Positions 7,170 to 14,651 of a stretch of 64,000 nucleotides of DNA are shown piece after piece. Under the pieces are notes generated by a model. The model ran no database searches and had not been told where the DNA came from. It worked only from the letters and a program-made list of their open reading frames with translations. The stretch is from positions 2,536,001 through 2,600,000 of the forward strand of contig CP020563.1 of assembly GCA_002082585.1 (NCBI GenBank), read 5' to 3'. A program made the position numbers and the translations under genes. The DNA comes from Kitasatospora albolonga (lineage in GTDB: Bacteria; Actinomycetota; Actinomycetes; Streptomycetales; Streptomycetaceae). Position 1 is the first letter of the stretch, and every line of letters starts with the position of its first letter.

Positions 7170-7970
7170 TCAGCGGCCCTCGTCACCGCCGCCCCGGCGG
7201 GTGGTGCCGTCACCACCGCCCAGGTGCGTGGTGAAGGAGAACCGGTCCCCCCGGAACAGCGTCCGCACCCGCTCCAGCGGACGCCCCTCCGTGTCCCGGG
7301 AGAGGCGGTGGAGCAGGAGCATCGGGAGGGCGGGCGGGGTGCCGATGAGGAGGGCCTCGCGGGGGGTGGCGAGCACGGTCTCGATGCGCTCGTCGGCGTC
7401 CCCGAACGCGATGCCGAGCCGGTCGCGGAGGTAGGCATAGAAGGAGGAGTCCGGGTCGAACTCCGTATCCAGGCGCGGGAGTCGGGCCACGCTGACGTAC
7501 GTGCTCTCCAGCCCGACCCGCTCGTCGTCGGCGAGGAGCACGCGCTCCAGGTGCCAGACCGGTTCGCCCCGGACCGCCCCGATCTCGGCGGCGAGCGCCT
7601 CGGGGCAGGGGAAGCGCTCCAGCCCGATGAGGTGGCGGCCCGGCCGTCTGCCCTGGCGCCGGACCCCCTCGGTGTAGCTGGCGAGCGAGAGCGGCTGCTC
7701 CAGCTTGGGTCCGGCGACGACGGTGCCGCGCCCCTGCCTCCTCAGCCGCCCCTCCAGCAGCAGTTCGCGCAGCGCCTGCCGGACGGTCTCGCGCGACACC
7801 TCGTGGCGCAGGGCGAGGTCCCGCTCGGTGGGCAGGAGCCCGCCCTCGCCCAACTCATCGATGAGCAGCGAGATCTGCGCCTTGACCGCGTAGTACTTGG
7901 GGATGCGGCCGTGCTCCGGGATGCCGGAGCGGATCGGTGCGCCAGGTGCCTGGTCGTTCGGGTAGTCCAC
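7170..7970 (-). CDS. GntR family transcriptional regulator, HutC subfamily
   Basis: This 266-residue regulator has an N-terminal winged helix-turn-helix (ISLLIDELGEGGLLPTERDLA, then VSRETVRQALRELLLEGRLRRQGRGTVVAG) and a C-terminal UTRA ligand domain (from about residue 95, ending RFSFTTHLGGGD). HutC-type regulators bind short palindromic GGTCTAGACC-like sites and respond to small ligands, often phosphorylated sugars or phosphonates. It stands immediately upstream of, and co-directional with, the oxidoreductase/phosphonatase operon, so it is the natural candidate to bind the paired boxes at 7106 and 4867. The start is a GTG (VDYPNDQ). A DasR-like assignment is possible but the context favours a local phosphonate or phosphate-ester regulator. 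Confidence 0.9.
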   Translation of the reverse strand: MDYPNDQAPGAPIRSGIPEHGRIPKYYAVKAQISLLIDELGEGGLLPTERDLALRHEVSRETVRQALRELLLEGRLRRQGRGTVVAGPKLEQPLSLASYTEGVRRQGRRPGRHLIGLERFPCPEALAAEIGAVRGEPVWHLERVLLADDERVGLESTYVSVARLPRLDTEFDPDSSFYAYLRDRLGIAFGDADERIETVLATPREALLIGTPPALPMLLLHRLSRDTEGRPLERVRTLFRGDRFSFTTHLGGGDGTTRRGGGDEGR

Positions 7971-8041
7971 CGCCCGATGGTGGCAGACGCGGGTGAACGC
8001 CCCGGCGGGGGCCGTGGTGGGAGCCCCGGTGGGGGCCGTGG

Positions 8042-9106
8042 TCAGCCCGCCGCCCGGCGCATCCGGCGGCCCTTCACCACGAGGGCCCCGCCGCAGAGGA
8101 CGAGCAGCGCGGCGGCGGCCCCGGCCCAGGGCAGGAGCTCCGGACCGGTGCGGGCGAGCTCGGGGAGCGGGCGCCCGGTCCCGTAGTGGGGCGGCAGGAC
8201 GGGCCGTTCCTTGCCGCCGCCGTCCACCCGGGGAGGCGCCGAACCGTCGGGGTCGCCCGGACGGACGGGTTCCGGGGTACGGGAGCCGGTGCCCGTGGGT
8301 GCGGGCGCGGAGGGGGATGTCTCCGTACGGGGGCGGGGCTCGGCGGGAACGTCCGTACGGCCCCCGACGTCCGCCCCGGAGCGCTCCGGGCGGGGGAACG
8401 CGCCGGTGACCCCGTCGACGATCACGAACCGGTACGCCCCCGACTCCCCCACCCAGTCCCCGTCCTCACGGCCGCCCCCCTTGGCCTTGTCCTGGTGGTG
8501 GCGCTGGACGACGGCGGCGTGGGCGGTGACCCGGCCGGGCACGGCGTCGGAGGTGAACGCCATCCGGACCCGGACGCTGACGGTGCTCCCGGCGGGGACG
8601 GTGAACCCCGCGAAGCCCTCGCCGCCCCCGTCGAAGACCCCGATCTGCTCGTCCTGGTCGGTGCTCTCCCAGGTGACCCGGTGTTCGGTTCCGGGGCGGC
8701 CGGGCTGGGAGAACTTCACCTGGATCTGGTCGGCGGCCAGCCTCCGGTCCTCGTCGGTGAGCACGAGCACCGGATGCAGGGCGCCGCAGGAGGTGCCGGT
8801 GGTGTTGGTGAGGTCGAGGAACCAGGTGCCGTAGCCGCCGCCGGAGGCGTACGTCGTCGGGGCGCCGTGCATCCGGGCCGCGATGGGGAACTCCTTGTCC
8901 CCCGGGGCCCCGCAGGGGGGTTGCTCATCGGCGGCCGCACCGGTGGCCGCCGTTCCCGTGGTTAAGGAGGCGGGGGCGTTCGGGGCCGGGTGGGCGGCGG
9001 CCTGCGGACCGCCCAGGAGCGCGGCGGGCACCGCGATCCCGGCGGCCAGCCCGAGGGCGGCGCGCGCACGGGCGTCACGCAGCCGCGCGCAGGAGGTGGG
9101 GGACAT
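8042..9106 (-). CDS. LAxTG-type cell-wall-anchored surface protein
   Basis: This 354-residue exported protein has a long Sec signal peptide (about residues 1-38) and an extracellular domain with features of the DUF4232-like/beta-sandwich surface proteins of actinomycetes (GTWFLDLTNTTG, then GFTVPAGSTVSVRVRMAF). A Pro/Thr/Arg-rich stalk covers residues ~240-310. The C-terminal sorting signal is LARTG (317-321), a hydrophobic segment and the basic tail KGRRMRRAAG. LAxTG is the preference of class E sortases, and such a sortase is encoded at 18872-19717. The protein should therefore be attached to peptidoglycan or lipid II by that enzyme. The binding partner or function of the head domain is unknown. 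Confidence 0.82.
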   Translation of the reverse strand: MSPTSCARLRDARARAALGLAAGIAVPAALLGGPQAAAHPAPNAPASLTTGTAATGAAADEQPPCGAPGDKEFPIAARMHGAPTTYASGGGYGTWFLDLTNTTGTSCGALHPVLVLTDEDRRLAADQIQVKFSQPGRPGTEHRVTWESTDQDEQIGVFDGGGEGFAGFTVPAGSTVSVRVRMAFTSDAVPGRVTAHAAVVQRHHQDKAKGGGREDGDWVGESGAYRFVIVDGVTGAFPRPERSGADVGGRTDVPAEPRPRTETSPSAPAPTGTGSRTPEPVRPGDPDGSAPPRVDGGGKERPVLPPHYGTGRPLPELARTGPELLPWAGAAAALLVLCGGALVVKGRRMRRAAG

Positions 9107-9196
9107 GGAAGGGCACCCTTCGCTGCTCGCGGAGGACCGGGGCCGGGGCCGCCGGTCGTGGCCTTCGACGCAAACACGCGCGCGCGAGCCAGAAGA

Positions 9197-9232
9197 GTCG
9201 ACATGCCGACACCGTTCATCGGATCACCCGAC
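9197..9232. repeat. 36-bp repeat, copy 1, with palindromic core
   Basis: This stretch matches 12251-12286 at 29 of 36 positions in the same orientation. Both start with GTCGACATGCCGA, whose first 14 bases form a near-palindrome (GTCGACATGCCGAC). The pair brackets the TetR/PH-domain operon. Role unknown; a protein-binding site or remnant mobile repeat are both possible. Confidence 0.5.
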
Positions 9233-9262
9233 CAGCGGGGATGCTCGCATCATTGCCGGATC

Positions 9263-9276
9263 AGTCCGATCGGACT
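9263..9276. promoter_or_regulatory. Perfect palindrome, probable TetR operator
   Basis: AGTCCGATCGGACT is a perfect 14-bp palindrome that ends 11 nt before the TetR start codon at 9288. Position and symmetry fit autoregulation by that TetR protein. Confidence 0.6.
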
Positions 9277-9287
9277 AAATTTCATCC

Positions 9288-9914
9288 ATGCGAACGAATA
9301 CCGGTCCGCCCGACCGGAAACGCCCGTCGTTCATCGAGCGGGCCCGCCGCGCCCAGATCGTCGAGGCCGCCGCCGCAGTGGTGGCGGAAGTCGGGTACGC
9401 CCACACCTCGTTCGCGCGGATCGCCGAGAAGGCCGGCATCAGCAAAAGCGTGATCACGTACCACTTCAGCGGCAAGGACGAGATCCTCCGCCTGGTGGCG
9501 ACCCAGTTCTTCGGCCAGGGCTGGCAGTACATGGAGGCCCGGATCGCGGCGCAGGAGACGGCCGCCGGGCAGGTGCGGGCCTGGATCGAGTCCGAGCTGG
9601 ACTTCTTCGGCGCCCACCGCACCGAGTTCCTCGCGATGCGCGACATCATGGCCAACCACCGGAGCGAGGACGGTTCGTACGCCTACACCGACGAACTCGC
9701 CGAGGAGGTCGACGGACTCGCGGAGATCCTGGCCCGGGGGCAGCGCGACGGCGAGTTGCGGCCGTTCGACACGCGGGGGGTCGCCGACATCATCCTGCGC
9801 TGCGCCAGCGGTGTCCTGGAGTCGTGGGCCATGGACCCCGGCACCGATCTGAAGGGGCAGACCGCTGTGCTCCTGGACTTCATCGACCACGCCATCGGGA
9901 AGGACCCGGCATGA
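9288..9914 (+). CDS. TetR/AcrR family transcriptional regulator
   Basis: This 208-residue regulator has the TetR N-terminal helix-turn-helix (RRAQIVEAAAAVVAEVGY, then FARIAEKAGISKSVITYHFSGKDEIL). Its C-terminal helical ligand domain is unlike any I can name. A perfect 14-bp palindrome just upstream is a good autoregulatory operator. The stop codon overlaps the ATG of the following PH-domain gene (ATGA), so the regulator is translationally coupled to the membrane proteins it presumably controls. The inducing ligand is unknown. Confidence 0.9.
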   Translation: MRTNTGPPDRKRPSFIERARRAQIVEAAAAVVAEVGYAHTSFARIAEKAGISKSVITYHFSGKDEILRLVATQFFGQGWQYMEARIAAQETAAGQVRAWIESELDFFGAHRTEFLAMRDIMANHRSEDGSYAYTDELAEEVDGLAEILARGQRDGELRPFDTRGVADIILRCASGVLESWAMDPGTDLKGQTAVLLDFIDHAIGKDPA

Positions 9915-10423
9915 ACCATCCGGAGCACGACATACCCGAACTCACCCTCCGGCCACCGGCGAACCCGGTCGAACGCCGGGCCATCGGCTGGTGGATGCTC
10001 CGCGCCCTCGCCGGTTCCGGTCTGCTCCTGGCCGCCGCGATCACCGGGTACGCCCTGTGGGAGGCGGCCCGCCCGTGGCTGATCGTGGCCGTGGTGGGGT
10101 TCGCCGTACTCCTGGTGGTGAAGGTGGCGGTCGAGCCGCTGTGGCGGTACCGGGTGCACCGCTGGGAGACCACGGACGAGGCCGTCTACGCCCGGACCGG
10201 GTGGCTGGTACGTGAGTGGAGGGCCTCGCCGCTCTCCCGCGTACAGACGGTGGACGCCGTCCAGGGCCCCATCGAGCAGCTCCTGGGCCTGTCGACCCTG
10301 CGGGTGACCACCGCGTCCTCGCGGGGAGCGGTCGACATCTGCGGGCTGGACAAGGAGACCGCCGCACGGGTCGCCGCCGAGCTGACCCGGACCGCCCAGC
10401 TCACCCCGGGTGATGCCACGTGA
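9911..10423 (+). CDS. Bacterial PH-domain membrane protein (YdbS-like)
   Basis: This 170-residue protein has two transmembrane helices (residues ~25-75) followed by a bacterial pleckstrin-homology domain of the YdbS/YdbT type (VYARTGWLVREWRASPLSRVQTVD, then LGLSTLRVTTASS). In Bacillus the YdbS-YdbT pair affects resistance to a bacteriocin-like peptide. It overlaps the TetR gene by 4 nt at the start and the next gene by 4 nt at the end (GTGA), so the three genes act as one translationally coupled operon. Role in membrane stress or export is inferred. Confidence 0.85.
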   Translation: MNHPEHDIPELTLRPPANPVERRAIGWWMLRALAGSGLLLAAAITGYALWEAARPWLIVAVVGFAVLLVVKVAVEPLWRYRVHRWETTDEAVYARTGWLVREWRASPLSRVQTVDAVQGPIEQLLGLSTLRVTTASSRGAVDICGLDKETAARVAAELTRTAQLTPGDAT

Positions 10424-12222
10424 ACCCCCGCGGAACCCTCCCGGAGGAGGACGCCCCCCGCCCCGGAGAGGACGGAACCCGCCTTGGGGAGGACCGCCCC
10501 CGCCCTGGAGAGGACAGAAGCTGCTCCGGAGAGGGCAGCCCTCGCCCCGGTGAGGAAGGTCCCCGCCCCGGAGAGGACGCCCCGCACCCCTCGGACACCT
10601 CCTCCGGCCACCCCTGGCAGCGGCTCAGCCCTCGTGTGATCTGGGTCGATCTCGCCCGGAGCGTCCTGTCGCTGGCGCCCGCCGGGATCGCCATCCTGGT
10701 GGTCGGGGTCAACCCCGGCTCCGGGCAGCTGTGGCCCCTCATCGGGTTCGCCGTGGTCGGGGTCATCGGCGCGTTCGCCGACGCCCTCCGCTGGGTCTTC
10801 ACCCGGTACCGGATCACCGCTTCGCACGTGGAGCTGAGGACCGGGGTCTTCCTGCGGGTGCACCGGTCGATCCAGCGCGACCGCATCCGCAGCGTCAACA
10901 TCGAGGCCAGACTGCGCCACCGGCTCTCGGGGCTGCGGGTGGTGAACATCGGCGCCGGACAGCAGGCCGTCGACGGCGAGTCCGCGCTGAAGCTGGACGC
11001 CGTGAGCACCGCCGCCGCGCGGGCCCTGCGGGACGAATTCCTCGGCCCGGCGGGCGCGTTCGGCCCGGCGGGCACGTCGTCCGCCGCGCCCGGCCGCCCC
11101 GGGGGCGGGGACGGCGCAACCGGCAGCCCCGGGGACGGTGAGCCGAACCGCCCTGACCACGGACACAGTGAGCCGGTGGCGCCCGGCGCGGACCGGCCCC
11201 TCACCGTGTTCGCGCGGTTCGACCCCCGGTGGGTCGTCTACAACATGTTCAACAGCTGGGCGTACGTCCTGGCCGTCGGGTTCGGGTGGGGCACCTACTG
11301 GCTGCTCGACACCTTCGGGGTGGACGTCGGCGGCTTCGTCTCCGGGCTGCTGGACTGGGAGTCCCTCGGCTGGGCGGGCACCGCCGCCGTCGCCTTCCTC
11401 GCCGCCACCGTCCTCGGCGCGGGCGGGCTCGCCGTGACCTACTTCCTGGAGTACGGCAACTTCGAGCTGGCCAGGGTCCCCGGCCCGGAAGGCACCATGC
11501 TGCGCACCCGGCAGGGGCTCCTCACCACGAGGGAGGTCAACCGCGACGAGAACCGCGTCCGCGGGGTGCAGATATCCGAACCGGTCCTGTGGCGCTGGAT
11601 GGGGGTCAGCGACACCAGCCTCATCACCACCGGACTCAGCCTGTGGTCGATGTCCCAGCCCGCCGCCATCCTGCCCCGGGGCCCGGTGTCCGTCACCCGG
11701 CGGGTGGCGACCGAGGTGCTCGGCGCCGAGGAGAAGCCCCTCCACGCCCCGCTCACACCCCACCCGAGGGCCGCCCTGCGCCGCCGCCTCTGGTGGGCCA
11801 CCCTGACCACCGCCTGCACCGCTCTCGTCCTGCTGTGGATGGCGGTGACCGGCGTGCTGCCGTACGCGGCGATCTGGGCGGCCGCCGCCCTGTGGCCGTG
11901 CGCCCTCGGCGCGGCCTTCGTCGCCTACCGCGCGCTCGGCCACACGGTCAGCGGGGCCTACCTGGTGACCCGTTCCGGACTCCTCAGCCGCTCCACGACC
12001 GTGCTGCGGCGCTCGGCCGTGAGCACCGTCGTGATCCGCGAGTCCTTCCTCCAGCGCCGCCTCGGGCTGCGGAGCGTCTCCACCATGACCGCGGCGGGAT
12101 ACGGCGGGTACGACACCCCGGACATCGAGGCGCGGGAGAGCCTGGACTTCGCGGTCCGGGCCGCGCCGGGCCTGCTCGACCCCTTCCTCACCGAGAAATC
12201 CGCGCCGGAGGGGAAGAACTGA
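10420..12222 (+). CDS. Multi-PH-domain membrane protein (YdbT-like)
   Basis: This 600-residue partner begins at a GTG that overlaps the previous stop. Residues ~5-50 are a low-complexity extension with several copies of a PRPGED-like unit, absent from usual family members. The body contains repeated modules of paired transmembrane helices followed by bPH2 domains: one around residues 70-200, a second from ~265 to 430 and a third from ~450 to the end. A charged Pro/Gly linker lies near residues 205-255. Typical signature segments include RSIQRDRIRSVNIEARLRH, GLLTTREVNRDENRVRGVQ and LRRSAVSTVVIRESFLQRR. It likely forms a complex with the small PH protein. Function unknown beyond the family. Confidence 0.85.
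   Translation: MNPRGTLPEEDAPRPGEDGTRLGEDRPRPGEDRSCSGEGSPRPGEEGPRPGEDAPHPSDTSSGHPWQRLSPRVIWVDLARSVLSLAPAGIAILVVGVNPGSGQLWPLIGFAVVGVIGAFADALRWVFTRYRITASHVELRTGVFLRVHRSIQRDRIRSVNIEARLRHRLSGLRVVNIGAGQQAVDGESALKLDAVSTAAARALRDEFLGPAGAFGPAGTSSAAPGRPGGGDGATGSPGDGEPNRPDHGHSEPVAPGADRPLTVFARFDPRWVVYNMFNSWAYVLAVGFGWGTYWLLDTFGVDVGGFVSGLLDWESLGWAGTAAVAFLAATVLGAGGLAVTYFLEYGNFELARVPGPEGTMLRTRQGLLTTREVNRDENRVRGVQISEPVLWRWMGVSDTSLITTGLSLWSMSQPAAILPRGPVSVTRRVATEVLGAEEKPLHAPLTPHPRAALRRRLWWATLTTACTALVLLWMAVTGVLPYAAIWAAAALWPCALGAAFVAYRALGHTVSGAYLVTRSGLLSRSTTVLRRSAVSTVVIRESFLQRRLGLRSVSTMTAAGYGGYDTPDIEARESLDFAVRAAPGLLDPFLTEKSAPEGKN
10450..10592 (+). repeat. Tandem in-frame repeats encoding PRPGED-like units
   Basis: About six degenerate copies of an ~21-24-nt unit built on CGCCCCGGAGAGGA give an acidic/proline-rich N-terminal extension in the YdbT-like protein. 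It looks like a recently expanded repeat. Confidence 0.6.
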
Positions 12223-12250
12223 GCCCCCACCCCGCACATCCACTCTGAAA

Positions 12251-12286
12251 GTCGACATGCCGATACGGTTCACGCGCTCACCCGGC
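12251..12286. repeat. 36-bp repeat, copy 2
   Basis: Same-orientation counterpart of the repeat at 9197-9232 (29 of 36 identical). It lies in the short convergent gap after the PH-domain gene and runs into the last codons of the TetR gene at 12278. Confidence 0.5.
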
Positions 12287-12946
12287 TGACGGGCCCACGG
12301 AAGGCCCGCCCTCGGGCCCCCCGCCCTCGCCCCCGCCGTCGAGCAGACTCGCCCCCGACACCAACGCCCGGGCCGTGTCGGCGAAGTACTGCTCGTCGGC
12401 GCCCGGAGCGAGGCCGAGAAGCACGCCCTGGCTGAGGCCGATGAGCACGGCCCTCAACGCGGTGGCCAGGCGCTGCGCCTGACGCTGTGTCACCGGGGCC
12501 CCCTCGTGCGGCCGGCCGGTGAACAGGGCGATCAGCCGCTCCTCCCCCGCCCGGACCGACGCGGCCAGCCGGGGCCCCACCTCGGCGTCGTGCAGGGCCA
12601 TGTCCAGCAGGGTGAACTGCAACGACTGGTCGGCCGGAGCGTCGGCGGCATCACAGCTCCGCCGGTAGTACCGGGCGAAGGCGTCGACCGCACCCAGGAG
12701 ATCGGCGTCGGCCGGGACCGCCCGCTCGATCTCCTCGTAGTGCGGCTGGAGGTACTCGGTGACCAGCGCGCCCAGCAAGCCGCTCTTGCTGCCGAACAGC
12801 GAGTACACCGCCCCGGTGGTCAGCCCGGCCCGCTCGGCGATCTCGTCGAGCCGGGCCCGGTGCCCGTCCCGGGAGACGACGCGGAACGCCGCGTCCAGGA
12901 GGGCGCGGCGGTTGCGTCCCTTGGTTTCGGCCCTCGTCATTCTCAT
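12278..12946 (-). CDS. TetR/AcrR family transcriptional regulator
   Basis: This 222-residue regulator has the TetR DNA-binding domain at residues ~10-60 (ALLDAAFRVVSRDGHRARLDE, then RAGLTTGAVYSLFGSKSGLL). The C-terminal domain is of the common AcrR type with a Gly-rich tail (DGGGEGGGPEGG). It is divergent from the small membrane protein at 13007, and the 60-nt gap contains overlapping GATTA/TAATC repeats that fit a TetR operator serving both genes. The ligand is unknown. Confidence 0.9.
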   Translation of the reverse strand: MRMTRAETKGRNRRALLDAAFRVVSRDGHRARLDEIAERAGLTTGAVYSLFGSKSGLLGALVTEYLQPHYEEIERAVPADADLLGAVDAFARYYRRSCDAADAPADQSLQFTLLDMALHDAEVGPRLAASVRAGEERLIALFTGRPHEGAPVTQRQAQRLATALRAVLIGLSQGVLLGLAPGADEQYFADTARALVSGASLLDGGGEGGGPEGGPSVGPSAG

Positions 12947-12951
12947 AATTC

Positions 12952-12973
12952 GATTATCTTAGTAATCAGATTA
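12952..12973. promoter_or_regulatory. Overlapping GATTA/TAATC inverted repeats (TetR operator)
   Basis: GATTA (12952-12956), TAATC (12963-12967) and GATTA (12969-12973) form two overlapping inverted repeats, including the palindrome TAATCAGATTA. They lie 6 nt from the TetR start and 34 nt from the divergent gene, in a locally AT-rich patch. Confidence 0.6.
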
Positions 12974-13006
12974 CGGAAGTGCACGCAGGGTCGAGAAGGA
13001 GCACTC

Positions 13007-13408
13007 ATGTCACCCATGCTTGCGGGAGCCACTGCCGACGGCGTGTTCAAGGTGGTGCTCGGCGCCGCCTTCGTCCTCGGCCACACCCGGCTCGGCGACC
13101 CGCTCGGCGTGCCCGCCTGGTTGATGGCCGTCTCGGGCGTGGCCCTGCTGATCGGCGGCGGGATCGAGATCAGGTACGTCCGCCGCCGCCCGATGGCCAC
13201 CTGCCTGCGGCTGATGATCGCCTACGACAGCGGCTGGGTGGTGGCGAGCGCCGCGGCCCTGGTGATGGCGTGGCAGGGCAGCACGGCCGGGGGTGAGCTA
13301 TGGGTCGCGTACCTGACGGCGGCCCCTCTCCTGCTCGCCGCCCTGCTGATCCGCACCCCGGCCTCCGCCCCCGACTCCGCGCCCGCCTCCACCTCCGTAC
13401 GCGAGTGA
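13007..13408 (+). CDS. Small four-helix integral membrane protein
   Basis: This 133-residue protein consists mainly of four hydrophobic segments (residues ~10-27, 37-52, 68-85 and 95-112) with a short Ala/Ser/Pro C-terminus. The ATG follows a GAGAAGGAG site 6 nt upstream. It is divergently paired with a TetR regulator across a clear operator, as for many regulated small membrane proteins or permeases. I do not recognise a function. Confidence 0.75.
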   Translation: MSPMLAGATADGVFKVVLGAAFVLGHTRLGDPLGVPAWLMAVSGVALLIGGGIEIRYVRRRPMATCLRLMIAYDSGWVVASAAALVMAWQGSTAGGELWVAYLTAAPLLLAALLIRTPASAPDSAPASTSVRE

Positions 13409-13476
13409 CTTCGCCTCCGTACGCCAACCAACCCAGCTACCTGGGCCCCGAACACCCGCCCCGCACCCTGCCCCCC

Positions 13477-14587
13477 CTACCCCCGCTCCCCCACCCGCCC
13501 GAACACCGGCGCGAGCACCAGTTGTGCCGCGCCCTCCGCGACCGGCCGGTCGCCGCCCGCCGCGACGGTGACGGACACGTGGGCCCCGCCGCCGCCCCGC
13601 GCGGCCCGCTCCGCGATCACGGCGCGGACCCCCCCGTACGTACGCGTCCTCGTCCGCCGCCACCGTCCGCCCGCCCAGCACCACACGGTCGATGTCGAGC
13701 AGCCCCACCAGGTTCGCCGCGCCCGCGCCCAGCACCCGGGCCGCCTCCGCCCGGTCGCCGCGCGCCTCGGCGGCCAGGCAGAGGGCCTCGATGCAGCCGC
13801 GCCCGCCGCATCCGCATACCGGCCCGTCCAGCTGGAGGGTCTGGTGGCCGAACTCCCCCGCCCCCGTCCGCGCGCCCCGGTGCACCTCGCCGCCCAGGAC
13901 GAGGCCGGCGCCGAGCCCCGTACCGAGGTGGAGGTAGGCGAAGTCACCCGGCGGCTCGCTCAGGGAAAGGGTCAGGGCGGCGGCGTTGGTGTCCTTGTCG
14001 AGGGCGACCGGGAGGCCGGTGCGCTCGGCGAGGGCGTCGCGCAGGGGGTAGCCGTCCCACTGCGGGAAGCCGGTGACGCGGTGGAGCACGCCGTTCCGGT
14101 GGTCGAGCGGACCGGGTACGGCGACGCCGACGCCGAGCACCTGCTTGTGCGGTTCGGCCGCGCTCAGATCCCGTACGGCGTCCGCCGCGTCCGCGAGCAC
14201 CCGGTCCGCCGGGGCACCGAAGTCGAGCGGGGCGGTGGTGAACGCGACCGAGCGCCCGGCGAGGTCGACCAGTACGGCGGTGAGCCCGTCGCGGTCCAGG
14301 TGGAGCCCGACGGCGAACCGGGCGTCGGGGACGAGGCGGAGCACCGTACGCGGCTTGCCCCCGGTGGAGGGGCGCAGGCCCGCTCCGGCGGCGAGCCCCT
14401 CCGCCCGCAGCCGGGCGGTGATCTTGCTGACGGCCTGCGGGGTGAGGCCGGTGCGCTCGGCGAGCTCCAGCCTGCTGATGCCCTCCGCCCCGGCCTCCCG
14501 CAGCAGGTCCAGGACGAGTGCGGCGTTGTGGTGGCGCAGGGCGGGCAGGCCGACTCCGGCCTGGGCCTTCGTCAGGCTCCCGTTCAC
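13477..14587 (-). pseudogene. ROK family transcriptional regulator/sugar kinase, frameshifted near the C-terminus
   Basis: The protein begins at a GTG (VNGSLTKAQAG) with GAGGAG upstream. It shows a winged helix-turn-helix (LELAERTGLTPQAVSKITARL) and the ROK ATPase fold (GVGVAVPGPLDHRNG, DKDTNAAAL, LHLGTGLGAGLV) with the ROK zinc motif CGCGGRGCIEALC. At a run of seven C (13629-13635, plus strand) the frame shifts. Before it reads GGRTVAADEDAYVRG; after it, in another frame, VRAVIAERAARGG through to VFGRVGERG at 13477. Removing one G on the coding strand restores a normal ~370-residue protein. Without that, translation runs on with nonsense past 13300. It faces the Gfo/Idh/MocA gene and presumably regulates it. 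The shift may be a sequencing error, a real mutation or slippage. Confidence 0.8.
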
Positions 14588-14634
14588 GGTTCGCTCCTCT
14601 TCACCACACCATTGTGCCGGTCGCTTGCACTTTG

Positions 14635-14647
14635 GCAACAGCGTTGC
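14635..14647. promoter_or_regulatory. Inverted repeat in the ROK/oxidoreductase intergenic region
   Basis: GCAAC-AGC-GTTGC lies between the divergent ROK and Gfo/Idh/MocA genes, within a sequence TTTGGCAACAGCGTTGCTTA that resembles typical ROK/LacI-type operators. It abuts the oxidoreductase start, so binding would repress it. Confidence 0.5.
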
Positions 14648-14651
14648 TTAA

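Noticed and set aside
7993..8409. Plus-strand ORF of 138 codons across the GntR/LAxTG gap
   Set aside because: Low-complexity Arg/Gly/Pro translation, a shadow of the LAxTG gene on the other strand.
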